Assembly: GCA_018402445.1 (NCBI GenBank)
Contig: JAGYIT010000007.1
Location: forward strand, 62,001 to 126,000
Direction: 5' to 3'
Source: Akkermansiaceae bacterium
GTDB taxonomy: Bacteria; Verrucomicrobiota; Verrucomicrobiia; Verrucomicrobiales; Akkermansiaceae
DNA length: 64,000 nucleotides
Each line of letters begins with the position of its first letter. Within the stretch, counting starts at the first letter, position 1. The notes below the pieces were generated by a model, which was given only the letters and a program-made list of their open reading frames with translations, was not told where the DNA came from and made no database searches. The translations under genes were made by a program, and so were the position numbers. Positions 46,921 to 56,027 of the stretch are shown in pieces.

Positions 46921-47805
46921 GTGCAGCGCCTTTTTGCTAATGCCGTGAACGCGCTGCCGCCCGACCCCAAGGAAATTTCCGCATTGTTGCGGCTACTTGA
47001 CGATGACACTCCCGAGGTGCGTGCCGTTGTCGCGGGGCGGATCGCGGAGGTGGGCGGGGATCTGAGCGAGATCCTGCCTGACATGGCGCGCGACCTCAGC
47101 GGGCGCGAGAAGGAGTTGCTCGCCTCCATGCTCCTGCCGGCGCGGAGAAAAACCCTGCGCGAGGAGTGGATCACGCCCGGCTTCGGCTCGGCGGGGCTGG
47201 GCGATGACTGGGAGCTTTTCGAGAGCCACCTGCGGCTGATCTCCGATTTCCTCCACGACGGGCTCTCGCTGCGGCAGCCGCTTTCGGACGCGATCGATCT
47301 CCTCGCCGAGGAGGCGCAGGAGGATGGCGTGCTCGGCGCGAACGACCTGCGCGTGTTCCTCTTCGAGCGGAAACGGCTCGGGCCGAACACCACAAACTAC
47401 TATGATCCCCGTAATTCGGATCTTGCATGGAGCGTCGCCGAGGGCGTGTCGAACCCCATCGGGCTCGGTGTCATCTACATGCTCCTCGGCCAGCGGCTGG
47501 GATTTGAGATCGAGGGCATATCCTTTCCCGGGCATTTCCTATGCCGCATCCGCGAGGACGGTTATCCGCTGATCGTCGATTGCTATGACAGGGGCTGCAT
47601 CCACTCGCAGGCTGTTCTGACCGATCCCACCAACGATCTGGGCCGCGAGCAGCGCCGGGCGCTGGAGGGCAACGCGGATCTCGGAATCATCCTGCTGCGT
47701 GTCCTCAACAACCTTATGGATGCCTTCATCAGGCAGGGGCGCGTCGAGGACGCCGCGCTGATCACCGAACTTAGGGACTCCATGGCAACCACGCAGCGCG
47801 CGTGA
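46921..47805 (+). CDS. SirB1/transglutaminase-like protein with helical N-terminus
   Basis: The C-terminal region has the SirB1-family blocks: DAIDLLAEEAQEDG, YYDPRNSDLAWSVAEGVSNP, IGLGVIYMLLGQRLGFEIEG and SFPGHFLCRIREDG, then IVDCYDRG. The first 90 residues (LLRLLDDDTPEVRAVVAGRI) resemble a HEAT-type repeat. SirB1 homologues are transglutaminase-fold proteins of unclear role. The start is GTG 46921; it lies about 70 bases after tRNA-Val. Confidence 0.85.
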   Translation: MQRLFANAVNALPPDPKEISALLRLLDDDTPEVRAVVAGRIAEVGGDLSEILPDMARDLSGREKELLASMLLPARRKTLREEWITPGFGSAGLGDDWELFESHLRLISDFLHDGLSLRQPLSDAIDLLAEEAQEDGVLGANDLRVFLFERKRLGPNTTNYYDPRNSDLAWSVAEGVSNPIGLGVIYMLLGQRLGFEIEGISFPGHFLCRIREDGYPLIVDCYDRGCIHSQAVLTDPTNDLGREQRRALEGNADLGIILLRVLNNLMDAFIRQGRVEDAALITELRDSMATTQRA

Positions 47806-47855
47806 GATTTCGTTTGCCATCTCACCGACCCGAGAACTACCATCTCCCAACCAAA

Positions 47856-47931
47856 GCCTCGGTAGCTCAGTTGGTAGAGCAGAAGACTCTTAATCTTTTG
47901 GTCCTTGGTTCGAATCCAAGCCGGGGTACCA
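47856..47931 (+). tRNA. tRNA-Lys (anticodon CTT)
   Basis: The acceptor GCCTCGG pairs with CCGGGGT (with G-U pairs). The anticodon loop CTCTTAA gives CTT. The T-arm is CTTGGTTCGAATCCAAG, and the 3' end is ACCA with an encoded CCA. Confidence 0.97.
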
Positions 47932-48332
47932 ATTTTAATTTCACGGGATTAAGGCTTCGGCCTGCAACATGGGCTTCACACCATGTGGTATCGCCGGGTG
48001 GCTCTGATGGGAAACGCCAGGAACATTGGCTCCCAGGGTGTGTTGGAAAATACCCAATTGCCCCCCGACTACCTCGCGATGTCGGTTTTGCGCATGAACC
48101 GCCGACCTTCCGCTCGACGGGTGGCCGGACTGAGAGGCTTTCTTAAAAATCGAGAAAAGAAGCATTCAACCACAGATGAACGTCAATGAACGCAGATGAA
48201 AAACACAGATATGGACGGACTACGGCATTCTATCCCTCTTCGATCTGAGTATATCCTGTTCATCTGCGGTTGAAAGGACTCTTCACGTCTTGCTGAAGGG
48301 AAAGTTTCAATTTTTCAGACAGCCACTGAGTG
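47932..48332. other. intergenic region with GCAGATG-type repeats
   Basis: No gene is seen. CAACCACAGATGAACGTCAA then TGAACGCAGATGAAAAACAC lies at 48165-48210, and an inverted partner, TGTTCATCTGCGGTTGAAAG, at about 48257-48276. They frame about 40 bases and belong to the same repeat family as 37452 and 55633. Confidence 0.65.
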
Positions 48333-49652
48333 TCATTCGGCGGCCTCAAGGGTATGCGGATTCACGTCAGGCTGTTTGGCAGGAGTCGGTTCACGGGCAA
48401 AGGTGCTTCCGAGCTTTACGGTTTCGGCGAAGAACCCGCCGTTGCGCATGAAGAACTTGCCGCCTTTCACGCCACCCGCGTAGTCGAGGCGGTATTGGCG
48501 CCGGGCGATGTCGTCGCCGGTGAAGCGGGCTTTGGTCAATTCGTGCCAGTTTCCACCGGTGTCACGCGCCCACTGATTTCCGTGGTAAGCCATGCGTCCC
48601 TGGTAACCGTTGCGATCCGCAAAGTTTTCCAGGAACGAGTGCAGGCCGGTCAGATGCTTGTTTGTCTGCGGGCGGCGGAAGCTGGCGATCAGTTTCCATT
48701 TCCCCGCCTCGGGGGCGAAAAACCAGGCGGTGTAAAGGGTGTATCCCAAGCCATCGGGACGGGCGCGGTTGAGGAACCGGTAGGTGGTGCCCGCCTTCCA
48801 CGGATAAATGAGATAGCTCTGCCCGCCGGAACCCTCGTTGCCGAATTCACCGGTGTGGACGCCCTCGCCTTTTGCCAAAAGCTGGATGCGCTGAGCCTCG
48901 GGTATTTCCTTCGGGTTGTCGGTGTGGAAAGGGCTCCACACGGAAAACAAAATCCTCCGTTGGTCCGGGCTGTTCACCTGCATCCCGAAGTATCCTTCGC
49001 CGAAGCCATTGGCCATGAAATACGAGCCGATCGGATCCTGCCCCTCGGGCACGGTGATCTCGCTGTGGAAATACTCGATGGTCTTCCCGGCGGGCGCTTC
49101 GTAGTTGAGATGCACCGATGGGCCGCGCCGTCCCCAATAGAATCGGTTTTCCGAGGGCTCCTTGACGTAATCGAGCTTGAGCCCGGCCGTTTCGGATTCC
49201 AAGACGAGATCACCGACATCGGCGAAGACCGCACCGGTCTTGCGCAGACCCTGCAAATCCACCCTGACATAACCTGCCTGATCCGTAGTGATCTTCCCTA
49301 ACGGAACATCCCGAACGTCAGCACCCGTGACATCGATTTCAAAGGCGCTCCCGGCGACGGTCGCCCGGAAAACCGAATTCCCATCCGGAACTTTCAAGCG
49401 GAGACCTAGGTCGAGCACAGCCGCGCGATCCGCGCGGAAATAGATCGAGAAAACACTCTTATCGTTCTGCCACTGTTTGATCCCGGATGCTTCCACCCGA
49501 TCCACTGCGCCGGCGGCGGAAGAGGTGAGATAGGAGTTTCCCCCGAGCGGAATGATCCATTGTTCCTTCGCCATCGCGGGGGTGGATCCCGAAAAAACGG
49601 CAAAGGTCGCCGCGAGATAGGCGAGGGTTCTTTGAATTTGTGACATCATCAT
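48333..49652 (-). CDS. secreted DUF3472-domain protein
   Basis: After a signal peptide (LAYLAATFAVFSGSTPAMA) the protein has an N-terminal beta domain resembling DUF5077 (about 30-140) and a central DUF3472 domain: RGPSVHLNYEAPAG, GSYFMANGFGEGYFGMQVNS, SGGQSYLIYPWKAGTTYRFL and YTAWFFAPEAGKWKLIASFR. These are common in Bacteroidetes and Verrucomicrobia and likely bind or process polysaccharide. Its start overlaps the stop of the epimerase gene (ATGA), so they are coupled. 439 residues is complete. Confidence 0.85.
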   Translation of the reverse strand: MMMSQIQRTLAYLAATFAVFSGSTPAMAKEQWIIPLGGNSYLTSSAAGAVDRVEASGIKQWQNDKSVFSIYFRADRAAVLDLGLRLKVPDGNSVFRATVAGSAFEIDVTGADVRDVPLGKITTDQAGYVRVDLQGLRKTGAVFADVGDLVLESETAGLKLDYVKEPSENRFYWGRRGPSVHLNYEAPAGKTIEYFHSEITVPEGQDPIGSYFMANGFGEGYFGMQVNSPDQRRILFSVWSPFHTDNPKEIPEAQRIQLLAKGEGVHTGEFGNEGSGGQSYLIYPWKAGTTYRFLNRARPDGLGYTLYTAWFFAPEAGKWKLIASFRRPQTNKHLTGLHSFLENFADRNGYQGRMAYHGNQWARDTGGNWHELTKARFTGDDIARRQYRLDYAGGVKGGKFFMRNGGFFAETVKLGSTFAREPTPAKQPDVNPHTLEAAE

Positions 49653-50571
49653 TTGCAGGTTGTTTTGAAGAAATCGAGTGTCCGCGCCAAGCCCTCCCCA
49701 AGGCTATGCTGCGGGATCCAACCGGCGGCCCGGAGCTTGTCCACGCTGGCTCTTGAATGCCTGACGTCCCCAGGGCGCTCCGCGGCATGGACGACTTTGG
49801 AAGATGATCCCGCAGCCTTAATCAGTTCGTCTGCGAGGTCGTTGATCGTGATCTGCCCGCCGTAGCCCGCGTTGAACACCCCGTGACTCCGGGCGTCTCC
49901 GCCGCGAAGGCGAGTGCGCCGGCGATGTCTTTCACATAGATAAAATCCCGCGTCTGCCCGCCATCGCCGAAGACGGTGATGTCCTCGCCGCGCAGGGCTT
50001 TCTCGATGAAAATCGGCACGGCGGCGGCATACGCGCCCTTGGGATCCTGGCGCGGGCCGAAGACGTTGAAAAAGCGGATCGCGGCGGTTTCCAGGCTGCC
50101 TTGGTTTTGGAACATTCCTAGATAGTATTCGCCGTCGAGCTTGGTGATCGCGTACGGGCTCTTCGGCTCGGGCAGCATGGTTTCGAGTTTCGGCACCGTG
50201 GGGTTGTCGCCGTAAACCGCGGCGGAAGAGGCGTAAACGAGTTTCCTCACTCCCGCAGCCGATGCCTCCTCCAGCACGTTGAGCAGGCCGTGGACGTTGA
50301 TGTCCACGCACTCGCCGGGTTTCGCCATCGACTCCGGCACGCTGACGAGCGCCGCCATGTGGAATACATAATCCACTCCCTCGACGGCTTTCCTCACCAG
50401 ATCACGGTCGGTGACCGAGCCTTCAATGAAAGTGTGGCGGAGACCCTCCAGATTATGCCGGTAGCCGGTGCGCAGGTTGTCGAGGATGCGGATTTCCTTC
50501 GCCAGGCTCTGGTAAAGTTCCGCGATGTGTGAGCCGATGAAGCCGGCGCCGCCGGTGATGAGTATTTTCAT
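49649..50571 (-). pseudogene. NAD-dependent sugar epimerase (SDR), single-base frameshift
   Basis: The protein is an extended SDR nucleotide-sugar epimerase: ILITGGAGFIGSHIAELYQS, YVFHMAALVSVPESMAKPGE, KLVYASSAAVYGD, catalytic YAITK, and RFFNVFGPRQDPKGAYAAAV. The frame breaks near 49880 after AETPGVTG. The other frame continues GVFNAGYGGQITINDLADEL, GDVRHSRASVDKLRAAGWIP and LDFFKTTCK to 49649. A missing G in the GGGG run explains it, so an error is likely. UDP-glucose or UDP-GlcNAc 4-epimerase activity is plausible. It is coupled to the DUF3472 gene. Confidence 0.85.
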
Positions 50572-50708
50572 GGGATGGGGTGATTGTTTCAGGATTCAGC
50601 CGGTGGCCGAGATTTCGCTCCGAACGACATATCTTGGAATACACACCGCGCGGCGGGAAGTCTGTTAGAAAACGTATTCCGCGCGAGCTCCCGGGGGCCG
50701 GAGCGCGG

Positions 50709-51911
50709 TCAAGGCTGGATGCCGAGTTCCCGCCTCACGTCCACAAACGCGCCGACGGCGCGCTCCAGGTCGCCGCGCGTATGGGCGGCGCTGATCTGGG
50801 TGCGGATGCGGGCTTTCCCCTGGGGCACGACCGGGTAGCTGAATCCGACCACATAAACACCCCGCGCGAGCATAGCCTCTGCGAAACGGCCGGCCAGCGC
50901 TGCATCGCCCAGCATGACGGGAACGATGGGGTGTTCGCCCGGCACGATGTCGAATCCGGCCCCGGTCATCGCTTCGCGGAAATAGCGTGTGTTTGTTTCG
51001 AGGGCGTCGCGCAGGTCGGTCGATTCCTTCAGGAGTTCGAGGGCTTTCAGCGAGGCTCCCGCGATGACCGGCGCAAGGGTGTTGCTGAAAAGGTAAGGGC
51101 GCGAGCGTTGGCGCAGCAGTTCGATGATTTCACGCCGGCCGCTGGTGTAGCCGCCGCTGGCGCCGCCTAGCGCCTTGCCAAGCGTGCCAGTGATGATATC
51201 GACGCGTCCCATCACGCCGCAATGCTCATGGGTGCCGCGGCCTTGTTTTCCCAGGAAGCCCACCGCGTGGGAATCATCCACCATCACCAGCGCGTTGTAT
51301 TTGTCAGCCAGATCGCAGATCTCCGCCAGCGGGGCGATGAAGCCGTCCATCGAGAAAACGCCGTCGGTGGCGATCAGCTTGAAACGGGCACCCTTCGCAT
51401 CGGCCTCGATGAGCTGAGTCTCCAGATCGGCCATGTCGCGGTTCTTATAACGGAAACGCATGGCCTTGCAGAGCCGGACGCCGTCGATGATGGAGGCGTG
51501 ATTGAGCTCGTCACTGATGACCGCGTCCTCCGAGCCCAACACGGTTTCGAACAGGCCGCCGTTCGCGTCGAAACAGGAGCCGTAGAGGATGGTGTCCTCG
51601 TTGCCGAGGAAATCGCTCATGCCCGCTTCGAGCTGTTTGTGGACGCCCTGGGTGCCGCAGATGAAACGCACGCTGGCGAGGCCGTAGCCCCATTCGTCGA
51701 GGGCGTTATGGGCCGCTTCTTCGATGCGTGGATCCTGGGCGAGGCCGAGGTAGTTGTTGGCGCACATGTTGAGCACGGGCTTGCCGCCTGTGGTTTCCAC
51801 CATCGAGCCCTGCGGCGTGGTGATCGTGCGCTCGTTCTTGTAGGTGCCTGCGGCGCGGATGGCGTCGAGTTGTGCCGTCAGGTGTTCTTGGAATGCGGGA
51901 TATGCTTTCAT
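50709..51911 (-). CDS. kbl: 2-amino-3-ketobutyrate CoA ligase
   Basis: Kbl cleaves 2-amino-3-ketobutyrate with CoA to glycine and acetyl-CoA using PLP. The 400 residues carry [16 protein letters not shown], the fold-type I core ([19 protein letters not shown]) and the PLP lysine in [15 protein letters not shown]. It follows tdh by 6 bases on the same strand; together they degrade threonine to glycine. A divergent XRE-cupin gene upstream of tdh probably regulates both. Confidence 0.97.
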   Translation of the reverse strand: MKAYPAFQEHLTAQLDAIRAAGTYKNERTITTPQGSMVETTGGKPVLNMCANNYLGLAQDPRIEEAAHNALDEWGYGLASVRFICGTQGVHKQLEAGMSDFLGNEDTILYGSCFDANGGLFETVLGSEDAVISDELNHASIIDGVRLCKAMRFRYKNRDMADLETQLIEADAKGARFKLIATDGVFSMDGFIAPLAEICDLADKYNALVMVDDSHAVGFLGKQGRGTHEHCGVMGRVDIITGTLGKALGGASGGYTSGRREIIELLRQRSRPYLFSNTLAPVIAGASLKALELLKESTDLRDALETNTRYFREAMTGAGFDIVPGEHPIVPVMLGDAALAGRFAEAMLARGVYVVGFSYPVVPQGKARIRTQISAAHTRGDLERAVGAFVDVRRELGIQP

Positions 51912-51917
51912 GATTAA

Positions 51918-52952
51918 TTAATGGAATACGGTCCAATCGAGGATGACCTTGCCGCTCATCCCCGTTTGCATGACCTCGAAACCTTTCTCAAACTCATCGG
52001 CGCCGAAGCGATGCGTGATCACCGGTTTGATGTTCAGTCCGCATTCCAGCATAGCGCTCATCTTATACCAAGTTTCATACATTTCACGGCCATAGATGCC
52101 CTTGATGGTGAGCATGTTGAAAATGACCGTGTTCCAGTCGATCGACATCGGCTCCGAGGGGATGCCGAGCAGGGCGATCTTGCCGCCGTGGAACATGGCT
52201 CCGATCATCCCGCGGAAGGCGTCCGGGTTACCGCTCATTTCCAGTCCCACATCGAAGCCCTCCTTCATGCCGAGCTTTTTCCGCACCTCATCTAGGCTGC
52301 CCTTGGTGACGTTCAGCGCCACATCGGCTCCGAGCCTCTTCGCTAGATCGAGGCGGTAGTCGTTCTCATCTGTGATGACCACATGGCGGGCACCGGCATG
52401 TTTGGCGATCGCCACCGCCATCAATCCGATCGGTCCCGCGCCGGTGATGAGCACATCCTCGCCCAGCAGGTCGAACGATAGCGCGGTGTGTGCGGCGTTG
52501 CCGTAAGGGTCGAAGATGGCGGCCACTTCCAGATCCACGTCCGGCGGGTGCAGCCACACGTTGGTCATCGGCACACTGACCAGCTCGGCGAACGCGCCCT
52601 GGCGGTTCACGCCGATGCCGACGGTATCCTTGCAGAGATGGCGGCGGCCCGCGAGGCAGTTGCGGCAGCGCCCGCACACCACATGGCCTTCCGCGCCAAC
52701 GATCTGGCCGGATTGGAATCCGTTCACGTTGGAGCCCACCTCGACGACCTCGCCGACAAACTCATGCCCGACGACCATCGGCACGGGAATCGTCTTTCGC
52801 GCCCAAGCATCCCATTTGTGGATGTGCAGGTCGGTGCCGCAGATGCCGGTCTTGAGAACCTTGATGAGCACGTCATTGATTCCCACGGAGGGCTCAGAAA
52901 CATCCTGCAGCCATAATCCGGGTTCTGCCTTTGCTTTTACGAGTGCTTTCAT
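51918..52952 (-). CDS. tdh: L-threonine 3-dehydrogenase
   Basis: Tdh oxidises threonine to 2-amino-3-ketobutyrate with NAD. It is a zinc MDR protein of 344 residues: the catalytic zinc site is in [13 protein letters not shown] and GHEFVGEV, the structural zinc cysteines in [15 protein letters not shown], and the Rossmann loop in [20 protein letters not shown]. It is first in the tdh-kbl operon, with the regulatory gap at 52953-53050 shared with the divergent XRE gene. Confidence 0.97.
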   Translation of the reverse strand: MKALVKAKAEPGLWLQDVSEPSVGINDVLIKVLKTGICGTDLHIHKWDAWARKTIPVPMVVGHEFVGEVVEVGSNVNGFQSGQIVGAEGHVVCGRCRNCLAGRRHLCKDTVGIGVNRQGAFAELVSVPMTNVWLHPPDVDLEVAAIFDPYGNAAHTALSFDLLGEDVLITGAGPIGLMAVAIAKHAGARHVVITDENDYRLDLAKRLGADVALNVTKGSLDEVRKKLGMKEGFDVGLEMSGNPDAFRGMIGAMFHGGKIALLGIPSEPMSIDWNTVIFNMLTIKGIYGREMYETWYKMSAMLECGLNIKPVITHRFGADEFEKGFEVMQTGMSGKVILDWTVFH

Positions 52953-52984
52953 GGCTGGTGAGTGTTCCGGGATAATGGAATAGA

Positions 52985-53037
52985 TTCCGGTTTACTGGCA
53001 AGACCGGATTTCCACTTTACAGGAAATGGCATCCGGT
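52985..53037. promoter_or_regulatory. candidate operators between tdh and the XRE-cupin gene
   Basis: TCCGGT (52986-52991) and ACCGGA (53003-53008) form an inverted repeat with an 11-base spacer, and a third TCCGGT lies at 53032-53037. A second pair, TTTCC (53009-53013)/GGAAA (53022-53026), lies between them. The position between two divergent starts fits joint control by the XRE regulator. Confidence 0.4.
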
Positions 53038-53050
53038 ATATCGAACTGTG

Positions 53051-53662
53051 ATGCCCGCCAAGCGCCCTGCGAAGAAGACCGCGCCGCCGCCCGTCGCGGA
53101 GACCGCCGATGCCATCAACAAGGATCTGGGGCGCCGCGTGAAGAAGCTTCGCGGCGACCGCGGATGGTCGCTGGAGGAACTCGCCTCCGCCAGCGGGGTG
53201 AGTCGCTCGATGCTCAGCGAGATCGAGCGCAAGCGGGCGAACCCCACGCTCAGCGTGACCTACCGTATCGCCCGCGCGTTCGGCCTTTCGCTCCAGGATC
53301 TCATCGAAAGCGCGGATTCCGCATCTGCCATCCTGACGATACGCGCCACAGACCGCGCGCAGGTTTTCCGCAAGGACAAGCAATGCCAGATCCGCACGCT
53401 CTCACCGCTGAACCTGGAGAAGGATGTGGAGTTTTACGAGCTGCGCCTCCCGCCAAACGGCGCTTTGCGCAGCCAGCCCCACGTCGATGGCACCCGGGAA
53501 TTCCTGACCGTGGAGGAGGGTGGCGTCGAGCTGCGGTCTGGCCTTTCCAGTGAAACCCTCGGCAAGGGGGACTCCGCCACCTATCGCGCGGACGTCGAAC
53601 ATTCGATCACCAACAAAGAGAAGAATGAGGCGATACTTTTCCTGGTGGTGATCTACCGCTGA
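53051..53662 (+). CDS. XRE-family regulator with C-terminal cupin
   Basis: A basic, proline-rich N-terminal stretch precedes an XRE helix-turn-helix (LGRRVKKLRGDRGWSLEELA, SASGVSRSMLSEIERKRANP, TYRIARAFGL) and a C-terminal cupin domain (LRSQPHVDGTREFLTVEEGG, ADVEHSITNKEKNEAILFLV). Such regulators sense a small molecule by the cupin and control catabolic genes. It is divergent from tdh-kbl, so threonine or glycine metabolism is the likely target. The start is ATG 53051; GTG 53048 is directly before it. Confidence 0.9.
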   Translation: MPAKRPAKKTAPPPVAETADAINKDLGRRVKKLRGDRGWSLEELASASGVSRSMLSEIERKRANPTLSVTYRIARAFGLSLQDLIESADSASAILTIRATDRAQVFRKDKQCQIRTLSPLNLEKDVEFYELRLPPNGALRSQPHVDGTREFLTVEEGGVELRSGLSSETLGKGDSATYRADVEHSITNKEKNEAILFLVVIYR

Positions 53663-53775
53663 TGGCGGCTCTTACCGGTTTCGCGAGCGGCGCAGGATTT
53701 CCGCGCCGCGCCGCGCCTCATCCGCGCAGGTGACGCGGCGCTGGTATTCGATCCCTCTCGTAAAAGGGAAACGGT

Positions 53776-54675
53776 TCAGAGGGTCGTGGCGGGGAGGCGG
53801 AGGAGGGCGAGGATACGGTCGAGGTCGTCGTTGCCGTAGTATTCGATCTCGATTTTGCCCTTTTTTGCAGCGTGCTGGATAGAGACGTGGGTGGCGAGGT
53901 GCTCCTGAAGGCGCTTGGTAAGTTCGCGGACGTGGACGTCGATTTCGCGGGGGGCGGTTTTCTTCGGATCGTTGCCGGAGTCGGGGTTGGCGAGGAGGGA
54001 CTGGGTGAGTTTCTCGGCGGCGCGGACGTTGAGTTTGCGGCGGATGATCTGGTCGGCGGCGAGCTTCTGGCTGTCGGCGTCCTTGAGCGCGAGGATGGCT
54101 TTCGCGTGTCCGACGGTGATCTGGCCTTGGGCGAGGTGGGACTGGATGTCGGGATGGAGATCGAGCAGGCGCATCGCGTTGGCGACGGAGGCGCGGGACT
54201 TGCCGACGCGGGTGGCGATCTCCTCCTGTTTCAGCGTGAACTCTTTGGCGAGGCGGACGTAGCCGGCGGCTTCCTCGATCGGGTTGAGATCCTCGCGCTG
54301 GAGGTTCTCGATGAGAGCCATTTCCAACACATCGCGGTCGGACGCGACGCGCTCGATGACCGGCACGGTGGCGAGGCCGAGCCTGACCGAAGCGCGCCAG
54401 CGGCGCTCGCCGGCGATGAGTTCGTATTTCCCGTCCACCAGGCGCGCGATGAGCGGTTGGATGATGCCGTGCTGGCGGATGGAATCGACGAGGTCGTCGA
54501 GGGGGGCGTCCATGAACTGGTTGCGCGGCTGGAGGGGGGAGGCAACGACGTTTCCGATGGCAATGTCACGGACGCGCGGTGAGTCTGCGGCGGAGTCGGT
54601 TGTTGGCGCGCCGGGCAGGCTTTGGTTTTTTTTGATCAGGGCGCCGAGGCCTTTGCCGAGTACTTGCTTTGACAT
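53776..54675 (-). CDS. parB: chromosome-partitioning protein ParB
   Basis: ParB binds parS sites and spreads as a CTP-dependent clamp to segregate chromosomes. The 299 residues include KGLGALIKKNQ at the N-terminus, the CTP-binding segment (VDGKYELIAGERRWRASVRL, LIENLQREDLNPIEEA), a central helix-turn-helix (LKQEEIATRVGKSRASVANA) and a C-terminal dimerisation domain. parA is normally just upstream but here gluQ is, so parB is separated from its partner. I see no parS consensus nearby. I chose ATG 54675 (MSKQVLGKGLG). Confidence 0.95.
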   Translation of the reverse strand: MSKQVLGKGLGALIKKNQSLPGAPTTDSAADSPRVRDIAIGNVVASPLQPRNQFMDAPLDDLVDSIRQHGIIQPLIARLVDGKYELIAGERRWRASVRLGLATVPVIERVASDRDVLEMALIENLQREDLNPIEEAAGYVRLAKEFTLKQEEIATRVGKSRASVANAMRLLDLHPDIQSHLAQGQITVGHAKAILALKDADSQKLAADQIIRRKLNVRAAEKLTQSLLANPDSGNDPKKTAPREIDVHVRELTKRLQEHLATHVSIQHAAKKGKIEIEYYGNDDLDRILALLRLPATTL

Positions 54676-54761
54676 GGGAGGGGGAGTGTGCGGATTCGGA
54701 GGGGGGAGGGGAAGATGAATTGGGGTGCGAAGTGATTTTTTTGAAAATTTTTGCACGATGG

Positions 54762-55589
54762 TTAGGAAACCTGTGACATCGCGAGCACTTCATCGGGTGA
54801 GTATCCCTGCTCGCGGAGGATTCGGATGGAGCGGGCGGCGTCGCGTTTTGCGAGGCGCTTGCCGTGCTCGTCTCGGACGAGGGCGTGGTGCAGGTAAAGC
54901 GGTTCGCGCAAACCGAGGATGGCCTGGAGCTGGCGGTGGATGTGGGTCGCCCCTAACAGATCCTCGCCGCGGGTGACGTGGGTGATTTCCTGGAATTGAT
55001 CATCGACGACGACCGCAAGGTGATACGCCACGCCGATGTCTTTCCGCGACAGCACGGCGTCGCCGTTCACCGAGGTGTCCACGCGGATTTTTCCGAAGCG
55101 GAGATCGCGGAAGGAAAGATCGCCATGGATTTGCGCCGCCTTCTCCGCATGGAAGCGCCACGCATAAGCTTCCCCGGTGGTGATCCGGTCATTCGTTTCC
55201 GCTATGGAAAGCGAGCGGCAGGTGCCGGGATAGATCGCTGCGTCGGAATCATGCGGAGCGGAAAGGGCGGCCTGGATGTCCTTGCGTGTGCAGAAACAGG
55301 GATAAGCGAGACCCATGGTTTTCAGCGTTTTCAGGGCGTCCTTGTATGCTTCCCGCCGTTCGCTTTGGAGCAGGATTTTCCCGTCCCAGCGCAAGCCCAG
55401 CCATTCCAGATCCTCCTCGATGCGGCGGTAGAATTCAGGCTTCACCCGCCCGCTGTCGATGTCCTCGTGGCGGAGCAGGAAACGACCACCCGCGTCCCGC
55501 GCGAGATCATGGGCGACCTTCGCGGCATACACGTGGCCGAGGTGGAGGTCGCCGGTGGGGCTGGGGGCGAAGCGGGTCACTACGCTCAT
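54762..55589 (-). CDS. gluQ: glutamyl-queuosine tRNA(Asp) synthetase
   Basis: GluQ attaches glutamate to queuosine in the anticodon of tRNA-Asp. It is a truncated GluRS-like protein without an anticodon-binding domain (275 residues). FAPSPTGDLHLGHVYAAKVA holds the HIGH-like motif, FCTRKDI and the region up to CRSL the zinc cysteines, and GKRLAKRDAA the KMSKS-like motif. ATG 55589 (MSVVTRFAPSP) is the natural start. It precedes parB on the same strand by about 90 bases. Confidence 0.93.
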   Translation of the reverse strand: MSVVTRFAPSPTGDLHLGHVYAAKVAHDLARDAGGRFLLRHEDIDSGRVKPEFYRRIEEDLEWLGLRWDGKILLQSERREAYKDALKTLKTMGLAYPCFCTRKDIQAALSAPHDSDAAIYPGTCRSLSIAETNDRITTGEAYAWRFHAEKAAQIHGDLSFRDLRFGKIRVDTSVNGDAVLSRKDIGVAYHLAVVVDDQFQEITHVTRGEDLLGATHIHRQLQAILGLREPLYLHHALVRDEHGKRLAKRDAARSIRILREQGYSPDEVLAMSQVS

Positions 55590-55632
55590 CGGATTATGAC
55601 TCAAAGTTTCGGGTGCGCCTCTAACAGAAGAA

Positions 55633-55670
55633 AAATCCAACCGCAGATGGACGCAGATTCACGCAGATGG
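55633..55670 (+). repeat. dispersed GCAGATG-type repeat
   Basis: AATCCAACCGCAGATGGACG followed by CAGATTCACGCAGATGGAAG. It belongs to the same family as 48165-48210 and lies between gluQ and the DUF433 gene. Confidence 0.8.
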
Positions 55671-55723
55671 AAGAGATGGAGGAAAAGAAGCAGGGAAGAA
55701 GAGGGCTTTTGCATCGAGCCAGA

Positions 55724-55948
55724 TCATGCCGCGATGACCGGGTGGTCGATTCCTTTCGATGCGTATTTGATCGCCTCCACGATGTCTTCCCTTATGAGAT
55801 CAGGTATCTCATCGAGGATCTCATCGAAGCTCAGACCGGCGGCGAGCAGGTCGAGGATATCGGTGACGCGGATCCGCATCCCGCGGATACAGAGTCTGCC
55901 CCCGCACTGCTTGGGGTCGACCGTGATGGTATCGTTGAGGTGGCTCAT
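55724..55948 (-). CDS. DUF433-family protein (VapB-like antitoxin type)
   Basis: The 74 residues match DUF433: ITVDPKQCGGRLCIRGMRIR, VTDILDLLAAGLSFDEILDE and IPDLIREDIVEAIKYASKGI. The family has a winged-helix-like fold and often pairs with a DUF5615 PIN-like toxin. No such partner is adjacent here, so it is a solitary antitoxin-like regulator. I prefer ATG 55948 (MSHLNDTI) over the longer frame to 55999. Confidence 0.88.
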   Translation of the reverse strand: MSHLNDTITVDPKQCGGRLCIRGMRIRVTDILDLLAAGLSFDEILDEIPDLIREDIVEAIKYASKGIDHPVIAA

Positions 55949-56027
55949 ACGGGTATGAAAGTAGCCAAAATGTTGTGAAAAGCGATGAGAAATTGCCACC
56001 AGAGCCAGCCGGAGGCGCGTCTCTCCG

